A stretch of DNA of 64,000 nt. Source: an uncultured Collinsella sp. (GTDB taxonomy: Bacteria > Actinomycetota > Coriobacteriia > Coriobacteriales > Coriobacteriaceae). The stretch lies in contig CAAEUX010000061.1 of the NCBI GenBank assembly GCA_900759335.1, forward strand, positions 1-64,000. The letters run 5' to 3'. The notes beneath the pieces are model-generated. The model saw only the letters and a list, made by a program, of their open reading frames with translations, had not been told where the DNA came from and did no database searches. This document shows positions 25,095 through 34,707 of the stretch, piece by piece; the stretch's first letter is position 1, and each line of letters opens with the position of its first letter. The position numbers and the translations under genes are program-made.

Positions 25095-27835
25095 ATGGAC
25101 AAGACCGCACAGGACAGCTTGGCAAAGAAACCCGTCGACATGAGGGACAGGATTCTCGAGCATCTCGAGGCCCTCACCTCTGCCGTCTCGCTCGACGACC
25201 TTGCCCGTCTGTCCACCTCCGACATCGCCGAGACGCTCATCATCTCCAGGAGCCTGGCGAGCCAGTACCTCAACGACCTTGTTCGCGCCGGCTTTGTGGT
25301 TAAGGTGGCGGGCAGGCCTGTCCGTTATTTTCATCGCCGCGCGTTCCAGAAGCGTTTTCAGGTAAAGCTCTCTGCAAGCGAGTACGCCTCGCTCGCCGAC
25401 CTCATCCAGGCGACGGGAATCGCCGATCACCGCGACTTCGCGCGTGCCGTGGGCTTCGACCTGAGCCTCAGCTCCGTTGTCGAGCAGTGCAAGGCTGCGG
25501 TTCAGTACCCTCCGTTTGGCCTGCCCATCCTCTTGAGCGGCGGCGTGGGTGTCGGTAAGTCTTTCCTTTCTCGCCTTGTGTACGAGTACGGCAAGAACCA
25601 GGGCTTGCTGTCCCGCGACTCCTCCTATGTGCGCATCGACTGCGCCGGGGTCCCGGACGCCGCCTCGTTCAACGGGCTTCTTGACGAGTCGATCGCGAAA
25701 TCGCGCGGGGGTGTGGTCTTTGTCAACGGCATCGAGGCACTCTCTCCCTCTGCGATGGAACACTGCCTTGCGACGGCCCTCGGGCTCGATGCCTCCCAGG
25801 ATGCGCCGCGCGCTCGCCTCGTTCTTTCGACGACGCTTTCCGCCGATGACCCGAAGGTTTCCTCGGCCTACAGCAAAATGCCCATCTGTGCCCGCGTCCC
25901 CTCACTCAAGGAGCGGACCCCCGAGGAGCGCGAGGATCTCATCTTGAGCTTCCTGCGCAGCGAGGGGTGCCGAATCGGTTCTGATGTGAAGATCAGCCGC
26001 GGCGCATACCGTTGCCTCGTGAACGCGGACTTTTCCGATAACATCGCCGGCTTGCGCGCCTGCGTGACGAACTGCTGCGCCAAAGCGTTCCTCAATCGCG
26101 AGGGCGACTACGTCGTCGTTCGCCCGTATCTTCTTCCCAGCGGGCTCCTCTCCTCCGCGCAGATCGATCAACAGCCCGACGATGGCGTTCTGATCGACGC
26201 GTCCCTGGATGCCGCCGAGAGCACAGGGCCGGTCGAGCAGGCGCTCGATGCCCTGTGCTCTCTCGATGAGCGATTCTGCGCCGGGGAGCTCTCTGTCTCC
26301 GAGCTTGTCTCGCAAGCTGTCTCCGCTGTGCGCGGCGTTGAGGATCACTTGATCTTCGGCCACGGCGTCGCCTCATCGAGGTCGCGCGCCTTCGAGCGCG
26401 TCGTGGGCGCGGTCCTTGCCGACGCAGGCTCTTCTTATGGCATCGAGCTTTCGAGGAAGGTCACTTTTCTACTGGCCCAGGAGATTTGCCTGCAGTTGTG
26501 GCCGGGCATCGGCCTGGCTAAGCGAAAGTCTGCCTGTGCGGAGCAAATTTCCCATCTCCTCGGTGCCGTGACCTCCGAATTGCCGTTTGCCTCGAGCGTC
26601 TCCGATCAGGTCGCCGCAGACATGGAAGGGGCGCTCGGAATCTCGCTCGATCACTTCACGAAGACGCTTCTGACGTTGTGCGTCGCATCGGAGTCTCGCG
26701 ACGCGAAGGCCCTTCGGACGCTCTGCGTCATCTTGTCACACGGCTACTCGACGGCGACGAGCATCGCCGACGCGGCGAACCGTATGCTCGGCGTGCATGT
26801 GTACGAGGCGGTCGACATGCCCTACGACCAGCAGCTGAAGGACATCGTCGGTCCGCTCCAGCGCCTCGTCGACCGCCATTCCTACTGCACCGGGGTCGTG
26901 TTTCTTGTTGACATGGGCTCTTTGGAGGAGGCCTATAAGGCCCTCGAGAACGTTACCGACTCCACCATCGGGGTGGTGAACAACGTCTCCACCGGGCTCG
27001 CGCTCGAGATCGGGTCCGGGCTGCTCGGCGGCAAGTCCATCGCCGAGGTTCTTGGCGATGCGACCGCCGTGTGCGTGACGCACTGCAAGGTAATCGAGCG
27101 CGTCAACCGCGAGGACGCCATCGTCTTCTGCTCCGAGTCCGGGGTCGACGCGGCCGAGAGGATACGTCAGCTCGTCTCGCAGAGCCTCCCGCGCACCATA
27201 GGCGCGCGCCTGCTCACGAGGCCCTTCAAGCAGCTTGCCGCGAACGGGTCGAACGACGCCGTTTTCTCCGAGCACCGCGTCTGCGCCGTCATCGGCACGG
27301 GAGACCCCAGGATTGCCTCCGTTCCCTTCGTCGCCCTCGAAGACATTATGTCGACGGCGTCCGCCTCGAAGGTCGATGCCGTGTTCGGCAGGTGCTCGAC
27401 GTCTCCGAGCTCGCTTCTTTCCACGAGAAGCTGCTTTCGAATATGACGCTGCAGAACGTTATCCGCTCCATCACCATCCTCGACCCGGAGCGGCTGTTCC
27501 ACGAGATCGAGAGCGCCGTGCACGAGCTTCAGCGCAGAACGGGCGAGAAGATCAGCAGCAACGCCATCATCGGGCTGTACGTTCACCTCTGTTGCCTCGT
27601 CGAGCGCCTCGTCACCCGCAACCCCATCGAGACCTACGTCGGCCAGGATCGCTTCGAGGAAGAGCACGCCGACTTCATCGAGTCCTTCAGGCAGAGTTTC
27701 TCGAGCATCTCGACGCGCTATCGCGTGGAGGTTCCTGTAAGCGAGATCGCCTACGTCTTCGACTACATCAGCGTGAGCGCCGCCCCGGCGCGAGAGGAGC
27801 GTCTCGGCTCCTCGAGCCTCCTGTTCGACGAGTGA
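25095..27835 (+). pseudogene. LevR-like PTS-controlled regulator, frameshifted
   Basis: The first frame (25095-27446) has an HTH (about residues 38-65), an AAA+ domain with Walker A GGVGVGKS (149-156), a PRD, and an EIIA-like part with VVFLVDMGSL. The C-terminal PRD2 (LDVSELASFHEKLL to the end at 27835) is in another frame. Near 27390, AGG-TGCTC instead of AGGGTGCTC would explain this by loss of one G. The Walker B region reads VVFVNGIEAL instead of an acidic LDE form, and the GAFTGA loop that contacts sigma-54 is missing. It precedes the PTS genes and is probably their regulator. Confidence 0.8.
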
Positions 27836-27956
27836 CCCCCCGCGCCGTCACGAGCTGACCGCGCGTCTTCAATAATCCGATAATCCCTCGCCCGGCGCGA
27901 ATCCGGATAGCGCCAAGGCAGTGCTGAATGAAAAACTTGATTTGATAGGAGCAAAC

Positions 27957-28430
27957 ATGAGTGTTGTTATGGCACGAATCGACAATCGCCTGCTTCACGG
28001 CATCATCGTGACGCAGTGGGCCCCGGTGTCGGGCGCAACCCGAGTCATGGTCATCGACGACAAGGTCGCCGGCGACGAGGTCCTGAAGTCCACCATGAGG
28101 ATGGCGCGCCCCGCGGGCATGGCCGTCTCGATCATCTCCGAGGAGACCGCGCTCAAGAACTTCGCGGCGGGCAAGTACGACCGCGAGAAGGTCTTTGTCA
28201 TCGCCAAGGAACCCGAGACGATGCTTCACCTGGTCGAGTCGGGCATCGAGCTCCCGTCGCTGATCGTCGGCGGCTCTCTTGTCAAGGAGGGCGGCGTCCA
28301 GCTCACCCAGCGCGCCTATGCCTCTGCCGAGAACGTCCAAAGCTACAAGGCGCTCATCGCCCACGGCGTCAAGGTGACGGCACAGTTCGTGCCCGCCGAC
28401 AAGCCCGTCTCCGTCGCCGACCTCATCTAA
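27957..28430 (+). CDS. PTS mannose-family EIIB subunit
   Basis: Protein of 157 aa. The phosphorylated His14 is in RIDNRLLHGIIVTQW, the signature of IIB(man). It passes phosphate from IIA to the incoming sugar. TAGGAG precedes the ATG. It is first in the order IIB-IIC-IID-IIA. No -24/-12 sigma-54 promoter was found in the 120 bp upstream. Confidence 0.93.
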   Translation: MSVVMARIDNRLLHGIIVTQWAPVSGATRVMVIDDKVAGDEVLKSTMRMARPAGMAVSIISEETALKNFAAGKYDREKVFVIAKEPETMLHLVESGIELPSLIVGGSLVKEGGVQLTQRAYASAENVQSYKALIAHGVKVTAQFVPADKPVSVADLI

Positions 28431-28439
28431 GGAGGGATC

Positions 28440-29225
28440 ATGGTCAACTTCACTATCCTGCAGGTCGTCCTTTTGACCCTGCTTGCCTTCATCAAGCACG
28501 TGGACTACTACGGCATCCCGATGATCTTCGTCAACTATGCCGTCTTCTGGGGCCTTATCACCGGCGTGGTCATGGGCGACTGGCAGACCGGCCTCGTCAT
28601 CGGCGGCACCATCCAGCTCATGCAGCTCGGCGTCGCGGGCTTCGGCGGCTCGTCGATTCCCGATTACGGCACGATGGCCATCATCGCCACCGCCTACGGC
28701 GTGACCCTGGGCTCCGACACGGGCCTCGCCATCGGCCTGCCGGTCGGCATGCTCGGCATCCAGCTCGACGTCGTCGTCAAGATCCTCAACGGCTTTGTCG
28801 TCGAGAAGTCCCAGAAGTTCTGCAACGAGGGTAAGTTCAATCAGATGAACGCCATCCTGTGGGTCTGCCCCGCGCTCTTCGGCCTGTGCGCCGCCCTGCC
28901 CGTCTTTGTCTCCGTGACGCTCGGCCAGCCCGCCGTCAACTGGCTCCTCGAGGTCATGCCCCAGTGGTTCCTCTCCGGCCTCACCCTCGCCGGCAAGATG
29001 CTCCCGGCCATCGGTATCGCCATGCTGCTCCGCTACATGCCAACCGCCAAGTACTTCCAGTACCTGCTCGCCGGTTTCTTCCTCTCGGCCTTCCTGAACG
29101 TGCCCATCATCGGTGCCGCCATCGTCGGCGTTGCCCTCGCGATCGCGTTCTATCAGCGTGCCGAGAAGGACGCCGAGCTCACCGCCCACGCTTCCGCAGA
29201 CGCCTTCATCGGAGAGGATGAGTAA
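28440..29225 (+). CDS. PTS mannose-family EIIC subunit
   Basis: Protein of 261 aa with several membrane segments. IGGTIQLMQLGVAGFGGSSI is close to the conserved IIC(man/aga) region. With IID it forms the transmembrane channel. GGAGG lies nine bases from ATG. The stop is two bases before the IID ATG, indicating a tight operon. Confidence 0.93.
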   Translation: MVNFTILQVVLLTLLAFIKHVDYYGIPMIFVNYAVFWGLITGVVMGDWQTGLVIGGTIQLMQLGVAGFGGSSIPDYGTMAIIATAYGVTLGSDTGLAIGLPVGMLGIQLDVVVKILNGFVVEKSQKFCNEGKFNQMNAILWVCPALFGLCAALPVFVSVTLGQPAVNWLLEVMPQWFLSGLTLAGKMLPAIGIAMLLRYMPTAKYFQYLLAGFFLSAFLNVPIIGAAIVGVALAIAFYQRAEKDAELTAHASADAFIGEDE

Positions 29226-29227
29226 CC

Positions 29228-30058
29228 ATGGAAAACGAGAACATCACCGTCGCCGAGGGCAAGCCCTCCGGCTATAAGGTCACCAAGAAGGACCTGCGCA
29301 ACGCGAACTGGCGCTGGCTCATGAGCGTGTGCACCTTCAACTACCAGACCCAGCAGGGCGCCTCGGTCGCCTACGCCCTCTCGCCGATCCTGAGGAAGAT
29401 CTACACGAACGACGAGGACTATAAGCAAGCGCTCAACAACCACTTCCGCTACTACAACACCCAGCCTTGGCTCGCCGCCATCATCCTCGGCGCCTGCGTG
29501 GCCATGGAGGAGCGTGACGGCCTCGCGGCGGCGGACGCCGTCCAAGACCTGAAGATCGGCACCATGGGACCGCTCGCCGGCGTCGGCGACTCCCTGCTCA
29601 TGACCATGATCCCGACCATCATGGGCTCCATCGCCGCCTACATGGCCATCGAGGGCAACCCCGTGGGAGCCGGCATCTGGTTCGCGCTCATCCTGGCCAT
29701 CTTCTGGGTCCGCATGCACGCCCTCGAGTTCGGCTACAAGCAGGGTGTGAAGCTCGTCACCGACTTCAGCGAGAAGCTTCCCAACCTCACTGCCGCCGCC
29801 TCCGTGCTCGGCCTCACCGTGGTCGGCTGCCTCATCGCCTCGGTCATCGGCGTCACCTGCCCGATTAGCTTCAGCTTCGGCGACGTCTCGATGGAGATTC
29901 AGCCGCTGCTCGACAAGATCCTGCCTGCCATGATCCCCGCCGCCATCACGGGAAGCGCGTATTACCTTCTTACCAAGAAGAACGCGAGCATGACGGCCCT
30001 CATCCTCGTGGTGATCGTCCTCGCGATGGTCGCCTCCGCCGCCGGCATCCTCGCCTAG
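29228..30058 (+). CDS. PTS mannose-family EIID subunit
   Basis: Protein of 276 aa. The N-terminal half has the typical NWRWLMSVCTFNYQTQQG and MEERDGLAAADAVQDLKIGT segments, and the C-terminal half is membrane-embedded. IID exists only in mannose-family PTS, which confirms the system type. Confidence 0.93.
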   Translation: MENENITVAEGKPSGYKVTKKDLRNANWRWLMSVCTFNYQTQQGASVAYALSPILRKIYTNDEDYKQALNNHFRYYNTQPWLAAIILGACVAMEERDGLAAADAVQDLKIGTMGPLAGVGDSLLMTMIPTIMGSIAAYMAIEGNPVGAGIWFALILAIFWVRMHALEFGYKQGVKLVTDFSEKLPNLTAAASVLGLTVVGCLIASVIGVTCPISFSFGDVSMEIQPLLDKILPAMIPAAITGSAYYLLTKKNASMTALILVVIVLAMVASAAGILA

Positions 30059-30084
30059 CTTCGACCCAAGAGATTGGTGAATCA

Positions 30085-30483
30085 ATGAGAAAGATAGTTG
30101 TGGCGAGCCATTCCCTTCTCGCCCAGGGCTTCAAGGACACCCTCGAGTTCCTTACGGGTAAGAGCGACGCCGTCACCGCCGTTTGCGCCTACGTGAACGA
30201 CAACGGCGAGGGGCTCGACGCGGCGGTCGAGGCGGCGCTTTCGGGCACTGACGAGGTCGTCGTCCTTACCGACGCGCTCGGCGGCAGCGTGAACCAGCGC
30301 TTCTCCCGCTTCGCCTCCGACCGGATCCACGTGATCGCGGGTGTCAACCTCCCGCTCGCCATGACGGTCGCGCTCGCGCGCCCCGACGAGAAACTCGACT
30401 TCGACGCCCTCGTCGACGAGGCGCGCCAGCAGATCGTCTACGTGAACGGTGCCAGTTCCGCCGAGTGTGAAGACGACGAATAG
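30085..30483 (+). CDS. PTS mannose-family EIIA subunit
   Basis: Protein of 132 aa with the phosphorylated His9 in KIVVASHSLLAQGFKDTLE. Family members usually read SHG; here it is SHS. LTDALGGSVNQ matches the conserved D-x-x-GGS loop. It accepts phosphate from HPr. IIA is a separate gene at the end of the transporter set rather than fused to IIB. Confidence 0.9.
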   Translation: MRKIVVASHSLLAQGFKDTLEFLTGKSDAVTAVCAYVNDNGEGLDAAVEAALSGTDEVVVLTDALGGSVNQRFSRFASDRIHVIAGVNLPLAMTVALARPDEKLDFDALVDEARQQIVYVNGASSAECEDDE

Positions 30484-30495
30484 AGGAGGTCGACG

Positions 30496-31620
30496 ATGAG
30501 AGAGTTCCTTAAAGACGTGTGGATGCACGGCGGTGAAGAAAGCCGCGCCATCACCCCCGAGAACATCACGGGCGAGAAGGGCCACGCCGCCATGTCGGCC
30601 AGCCACCTCGGCGTCGGCCGCAAGGGCTCGTGCTGCGTGCCCCTTGAGTCCGGCGAGACCATCACGCTCGCGGACATCGAGGGCCCCGGCATCATCCGCC
30701 ACATCTGGATGACCGTCCCCGACAAGACCGCCGCCGGCAGCTTCGTCATGCGCGACCTCGTGCTGCGCTTCTACTGGGACGACGAGGAGACCCCCTCGGT
30801 CGAGTGCCCTGTCGGCGACTTCTTCTGCAACGGCTTCGGTGAGCGCGCCATCGTCAACTCGATGCCCATCTGCGTGAACCCGACGGGCGGCATGAACTGC
30901 TACTTCGAGATGCCCTTCAGGAAGCACGCCAAAGTCACGCTTACGAGCGAGCACCCCGGGTTCATTAAGTACATCTTCTACACGTTCAACTACGCGCTCA
31001 CCGACGTGCCGGACGACGCCATGTACTTCCACGCCCGTTTTAACCGCGAGCGCAGCACCCGCAGGGGCGTCGACTACACCGTGCTCGACGGCGTGCGCGG
31101 TAAGGGCTACTACGTCGGCACCTACATGGCCCTGTGCGCCCTGGAGCGCTATTGGTGGGGCGAGGGCGAGATGAAGTTCTTCCTCGACGGCGACGAGGAG
31201 TTCCCCACGGTCACCTCGACGGGAGCCGAGGACTACTTTGGCGGTGCCTGGGCCTTCCTCGACAGGCCGCCCCACGCGCTGCCCGAGGCGCAGTGCTTCA
31301 ACACACTGTTCGCCGGCTACCCGTACCGCTCGACGCGCGACGCCACGCGCGACCGCTTCAGCGCGGGCAAGCCGAACCCGAACCCGATGCTCGCGACCAA
31401 CGACGACGCGCTGCCCAGGCACGGCCTCTACAGGTGGCACCTTCCCGACCCGATCTCGTTCAAGGAGGACCTGCGCGTGACGTTCCAGGACCTCGGCAAC
31501 GACGACATCAAGCTCTACGAGCGCGAGGACGACATCTCCACCGTCGCCTACTGGTACCAAAGCGAGCCGCACGCCGTGCTCGCCCCGTTTGCCGCAAGGC
31601 AGGACCGCGTGCCCAGGTAG
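30496..31620 (+). CDS. GH172/DUF2961 family glycoside hydrolase
   Basis: Protein of 374 aa with the DUF2961 core: WWGEGEMKFFLDGDEE (Glu225) and STGAEDYFGG (Glu245). The two Glu are spaced like the catalytic pair known for GH172 enzymes, which act on difructose dianhydrides or alpha-arabinofuranosides. There is no signal peptide, so it acts in the cytoplasm, likely on a PTS-imported, phosphorylated glycoside. GAGGAGG precedes the ATG, 12 bp after the IIA gene. The substrate is inferred from family and neighbours. Confidence 0.82.
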   Translation: MREFLKDVWMHGGEESRAITPENITGEKGHAAMSASHLGVGRKGSCCVPLESGETITLADIEGPGIIRHIWMTVPDKTAAGSFVMRDLVLRFYWDDEETPSVECPVGDFFCNGFGERAIVNSMPICVNPTGGMNCYFEMPFRKHAKVTLTSEHPGFIKYIFYTFNYALTDVPDDAMYFHARFNRERSTRRGVDYTVLDGVRGKGYYVGTYMALCALERYWWGEGEMKFFLDGDEEFPTVTSTGAEDYFGGAWAFLDRPPHALPEAQCFNTLFAGYPYRSTRDATRDRFSAGKPNPNPMLATNDDALPRHGLYRWHLPDPISFKEDLRVTFQDLGNDDIKLYEREDDISTVAYWYQSEPHAVLAPFAARQDRVPR

Positions 31621-31699
31621 GGTCGCCTCGAAACAAGCCAACGTTATGGGCGTCCGCGGTTGACCATGACTGCGGGCGTCCCTTTGTAAGGAGGATCAC

Positions 31700-32583
31700 A
31701 TGAGCGAAAAGCAAATGAGGCTCGGCGCCCTCGAGGCCGGCGGGACCAAGATGGTCTGTGCCGTGGTGTCGGCGACGGCGAGGTCCTCGACCGTATGGAG
31801 ACCCCGACGCTTGCGCCCGCCGAGACCGTCCCGCAGATGATCGAGTGGTTCGCCGCCCGCGATGTGGACGCGTTGGGCATCGGCGCCTTCGGCCCGACCT
31901 GCGTCGACCCCGCCGACGAGCGCTACGGCTCCATCCTCCAAACGCCCAAGCTCGCGTGGCGAGGCTATGGTCTTCGCGCCGCGTTTGCCGACGCCCTCGG
32001 GATTCCGGTGGCCTACGATACGGACGTGAACGTTGCCTGCCTCGGCGAAGCGGTCTTCGGCTGCTGCAAGGGGCTCAAGGACGCCGTCTACGTGACCATC
32101 GGCACCGGCGTGGGCGCGGGCGTCATGTGCGCGGGCAGGCTCCTTCACGGCATGCTGCACCCCGAGGCCGACCACATGCTGGTAAGGACCCGTCCCACCG
32201 AGGAAGGACGCTGCGTCCGCCCGAGCCACGCGAGCTGCCTCGAGGGCCTCGCCTCCGGCCCCGCCATCGCCGCGCGCTGGGGAAAGCCCGCGGCCGAGCT
32301 CGCGGACAACGATGAGGTGTGGATGCTCGAGGGGGATTATCTGGGGCAGATGTGTGCGAACCTCGTGCTCATGTACTCGCCTCACCGCATCGTCCTCGGC
32401 GGCGGCGTGATGCACCAGGAGCAGCTCTACGGCATCGTCCGCAAGAAGACCCTCGAATATCTGGGTGGCTACATCCAGACCGCCGAGCTTAAGGACATGG
32501 AGAGCTACATCTGCGCCCCGGGCTGCGGCGGCGACCAAGGAATCCTCGGCGCGGCCGAGCTGGCAAGAAGGGCGCTCGCGTAA
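31700..32583 (+). pseudogene. ROK family fructokinase-like kinase, frameshifted
   Basis: The start ATG 31700 follows AAGGAGG and gives LGALEAGGTKMVCAV, the GmuE/ScrK-type N-terminus. The frame then breaks near 31765 (GTGG-TGTC instead of GTGGGTGTC, one G lost) and resumes as VGDGEVLDRMETPTLAPAET to 32583. The rest has the zinc-site pattern of ROK fructokinases (HPEADH..., CVRPSHASCLEGLASG) and GGGVMHQEQL. It would phosphorylate a released hexose. If the deletion is real, a downstream ATG (31795) would give a product without the ATP loop. Confidence 0.82.
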
Positions 32584-32615
32584 CTTGCGCTCTCTCCGCC
32601 ATACAACGCGTTAAG

Positions 32616-32668
32616 AAAAGACGAGCGCTTCTTGCCAATTGGGCGGCAAGAAGCGCTCGTCTTTTGCA
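32616..32668 (+). terminator. intrinsic terminator of the PTS/GH172 operon
   Basis: A 21-bp perfect stem (32616-32636 with 32645-32665) with an 8-nt loop ends in CTTTTGC. It lies 32 bp after the ROK gene. Confidence 0.9.
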
Positions 32669-32698
32669 TTTGTTTTTGGGCAGAACGCCCCGCCTCCG

Positions 32699-32941
32699 CT
32701 AGAGTCCCTGGACCGCTACACCCACGAGGTTTGGACCGGTGTGGACAAGAAGCGCGGGGCTGATGTCGGAGCGGACGATCTCCACCGCGTTGACCACGCG
32801 CTCGCGCAGGGCCTGCTCCATGCGGTCGTAAAGGTCGGCGTAGGCCGAGGTGTAGCTCACGGCAAAGCGCACCTTGGGGTGCTTCTCGGCGATGGCGGCG
32901 ACGAGCTTGACCTCGGTGCGATGCGGTACTTGCATAGCCAT
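32699..32941 (-). pseudogene. C-terminal remnant of a DegV family protein
   Basis: An 80-codon frame ends in DISPALLVHTGPNLVGVAVQ, which matches the HTGPGxxGV end of DegV fatty acid-binding proteins. The preceding RFAVSYTSAYADLYDRME segment also fits the last domain. The N-terminal two-thirds are absent. It is convergent to the ROK gene. Confidence 0.6.
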
Positions 32942-32986
32942 TTCGTGTGCGCGAGGCTGTCGGCTTTCTGGGCCACAGCAATCACA

Positions 32987-33037
32987 TTCCCCCTAGCATG
33001 ATGACCTGAACAATCCTCATGCTAGGGGGAAGGTTTT
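32987..33037 (+). terminator. inverted repeat followed by T tract
   Basis: TTCCCCCTAGCATG (32987-33000) pairs with CATGCTAGGGGGAA (33018-33031), 17-nt loop, then GGTTTTT. No plus-strand gene directly precedes it, so it may be left from a lost gene. Confidence 0.6.
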
Positions 33038-33439
33038 TGTCGCGTAGCGGAAATTGGCCTCCACCCGCTGAGCGGGTGGCTTTCTATGCCGCGCGTGCCG
33101 TGCGGCACGGACTAAAGTCCATGAATAAAAACGAGGAAGGCCACGTCCGACCTCCCTCGCAAAGGGTCTCTGATTACTCCCACTCATTGGGGACAGACTT
33201 AAATGAGTGCTCTTGTTTGGGACGTTCTTAAACGACTAGCCTATGAGGACAGTCTTTAGATTAATATATCTGGCCATCTGGGATGGGCTTCAACGAAAGC
33301 GGTACTTAGGGACAGTCCTCAGGTGCCGGCAATTTGGGACGGTCCTTTGATGTCTGATGCCCCCAGAGGGGTGAAGTAATGCGGCCTTCTCTGTCTTTTA
33401 GGGCTTTGTTTTTTCGCCCCTTTATGTTTCGCAAGGACT
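33038..33439. repeat. gene-free stretch with scattered GGGACAG-type repeats
   Basis: No gene is seen. Related words occur: GGGGACAGACTT near 33189 inside a CACTCAT/ATGAGTG hairpin (33181-33209), GAGGACAGTC near 33246, GGGACAGTCC near 33309 and GGGACGGTCC near 33337. A GGGACAGTCC copy also lies at 13856-13865 and a GGGGACAGG copy near 35461. They look like degenerate dispersed repeats. Confidence 0.5.
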
Positions 33440-33575
33440 TTCGCACGCGCATTTATGCGCATATTATTGCGCGATAATGCGTGTAACGGCGCAAACATGC
33501 GCAAACTATGGCTAAATAGTGACTGAAAAGCAAATATACACGCAAATACGAGCAAATACGCGCGCAATTGTGCGA
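33440..33575 (+). promoter_or_regulatory. TGCGCA-rich control region before the oxidoreductase
   Basis: An AT-rich stretch holds several related palindromes: ATGCGCAT near 33447, TTGCGCGATAATGCG near 33465, CATGCGCAAAC near 33495, and CGCAATTGTGCG near 33567. They lie within 140 bp ahead of the oxidoreductase/deoR pair. They may be operators for the DeoR protein; this is inference. Confidence 0.4.
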
Positions 33576-33624
33576 ATATAGGGCTGTTAGAAATGAAGGA
33601 CTTCCGATGACTCAGGAGGCACTC

Positions 33625-34704
33625 ATGGCAGATTCCAAGCAGGCTCCACTCGACTCCGCGGCAGCCGCAAAGGCAGCGTTCGCTTCGGTCCAGGGTAAGC
33701 CATTCCCCGATGATATCTTTACGGCTCCCGAGCTTCGTTGGGCTGTGATCGGTTGCGGCGTTATCGCCAGCCAAATGGCCCAGTCCCTCGCTCTGGCCGG
33801 TCGCAAGCTCGCGGGTGTCGCCAACCGTACGCTGTCCAAGGCCCAGGCTTTTGCCGAGCAGTATGGCGTCGAAAAGGTGTACGAGACGGCTGAGGACCTC
33901 TACGCCGATCCGGACATCGACGCCGTCTATATCACCACGCCGCACAACACGCATATCACCTATCTGCGTGCCGCGCTGGCCGCCGGCAAGCACGTGCTCT
34001 GCGAGAAGGCCATTACCCTCAACTCTGCCGAGCTCGACGAGGCCCGTACCATCGCCGACGAGCACAACGTGGTCCTTATGGATGCTACCACGGTGCTCCA
34101 CATGCCGCTGTATCAGGAGCTGCGCCGTCGCATGGATGCGGGCGAGTTTGGCCACATGAATCTCGCTCAGCTCAACTTTGGCAGCTACAAGGAGTACGGC
34201 GATCTGACCAATCGTTTCTACAACCGTAGCCTTGCCGGCGGCGCCATGCTCGACATTGGCGTGTATGCGCTCTCCGTCATGCGCCTGTTTATGGCCAGCC
34301 AACCCGCCGAGGTCGTCTCGCTGGGCAATACCTGCGAGACTGGCGTTGACGTTGCGGGTGGCATTGTCTGCCGTAATGCTGAGCAGCAGCTGGGCGTCGT
34401 GAGCCTTACGCTCCACTCCAAACAGCCCAAGCGCTCGGTCATCAGTTTCGATAAGTGCTATATCGAGGTCAACGAGTATCCGCGCGCCGACCATGCGACC
34501 ATCGTGTGGACTGCGGACGGTCACCGTGAGGAGGTCCACGCTGGCACCGAAGCCTACGCACTGTGCTACGAGATGGCCGACCTGGAGAAGGCCGTTGCTG
34601 GCGATGATTCGAAGCGCGAGCTTCTAGGCTATGCTTCTGATGTTATGGAGCTGATGACCAAGCTCCGCGCCGATTGGGGAGTCGTGTACCCCGAGGAGGA
34701 GTAA
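33625..34704 (+). CDS. Gfo/Idh/MocA family NAD(P)-dependent oxidoreductase
   Basis: Protein of 359 aa from ATG 33625, chosen for AGGAGG at 33614-33619; ATG 33607 with GAAGGA is possible. The Rossmann motif is VIGCGVIASQMA, followed by TPHNTHITY and LCEKAITLN (the EKP-like motif with Ala for Pro), and a C-terminal GGAMLDIGVY substrate domain. Members oxidise or reduce sugars and inositols. It is in an operon with a DeoR regulator. The substrate is unknown. Confidence 0.85.
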   Translation: MADSKQAPLDSAAAAKAAFASVQGKPFPDDIFTAPELRWAVIGCGVIASQMAQSLALAGRKLAGVANRTLSKAQAFAEQYGVEKVYETAEDLYADPDIDAVYITTPHNTHITYLRAALAAGKHVLCEKAITLNSAELDEARTIADEHNVVLMDATTVLHMPLYQELRRRMDAGEFGHMNLAQLNFGSYKEYGDLTNRFYNRSLAGGAMLDIGVYALSVMRLFMASQPAEVVSLGNTCETGVDVAGGIVCRNAEQQLGVVSLTLHSKQPKRSVISFDKCYIEVNEYPRADHATIVWTADGHREEVHAGTEAYALCYEMADLEKAVAGDDSKRELLGYASDVMELMTKLRADWGVVYPEEE

Positions 34705-34707
34705 GCG

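Noticed and set aside
25095..27835. Programmed ribosomal frameshift in the LevR-like gene
   Set aside because: No slippery heptamer with a downstream structure was seen at the break; a lost G explains it more simply, and the kinase gene shows the same type of break.
27836..27956. Sigma-54 promoter before the PTS genes
   Set aside because: No TGGCAC-N5-TTGC-like pair is present.
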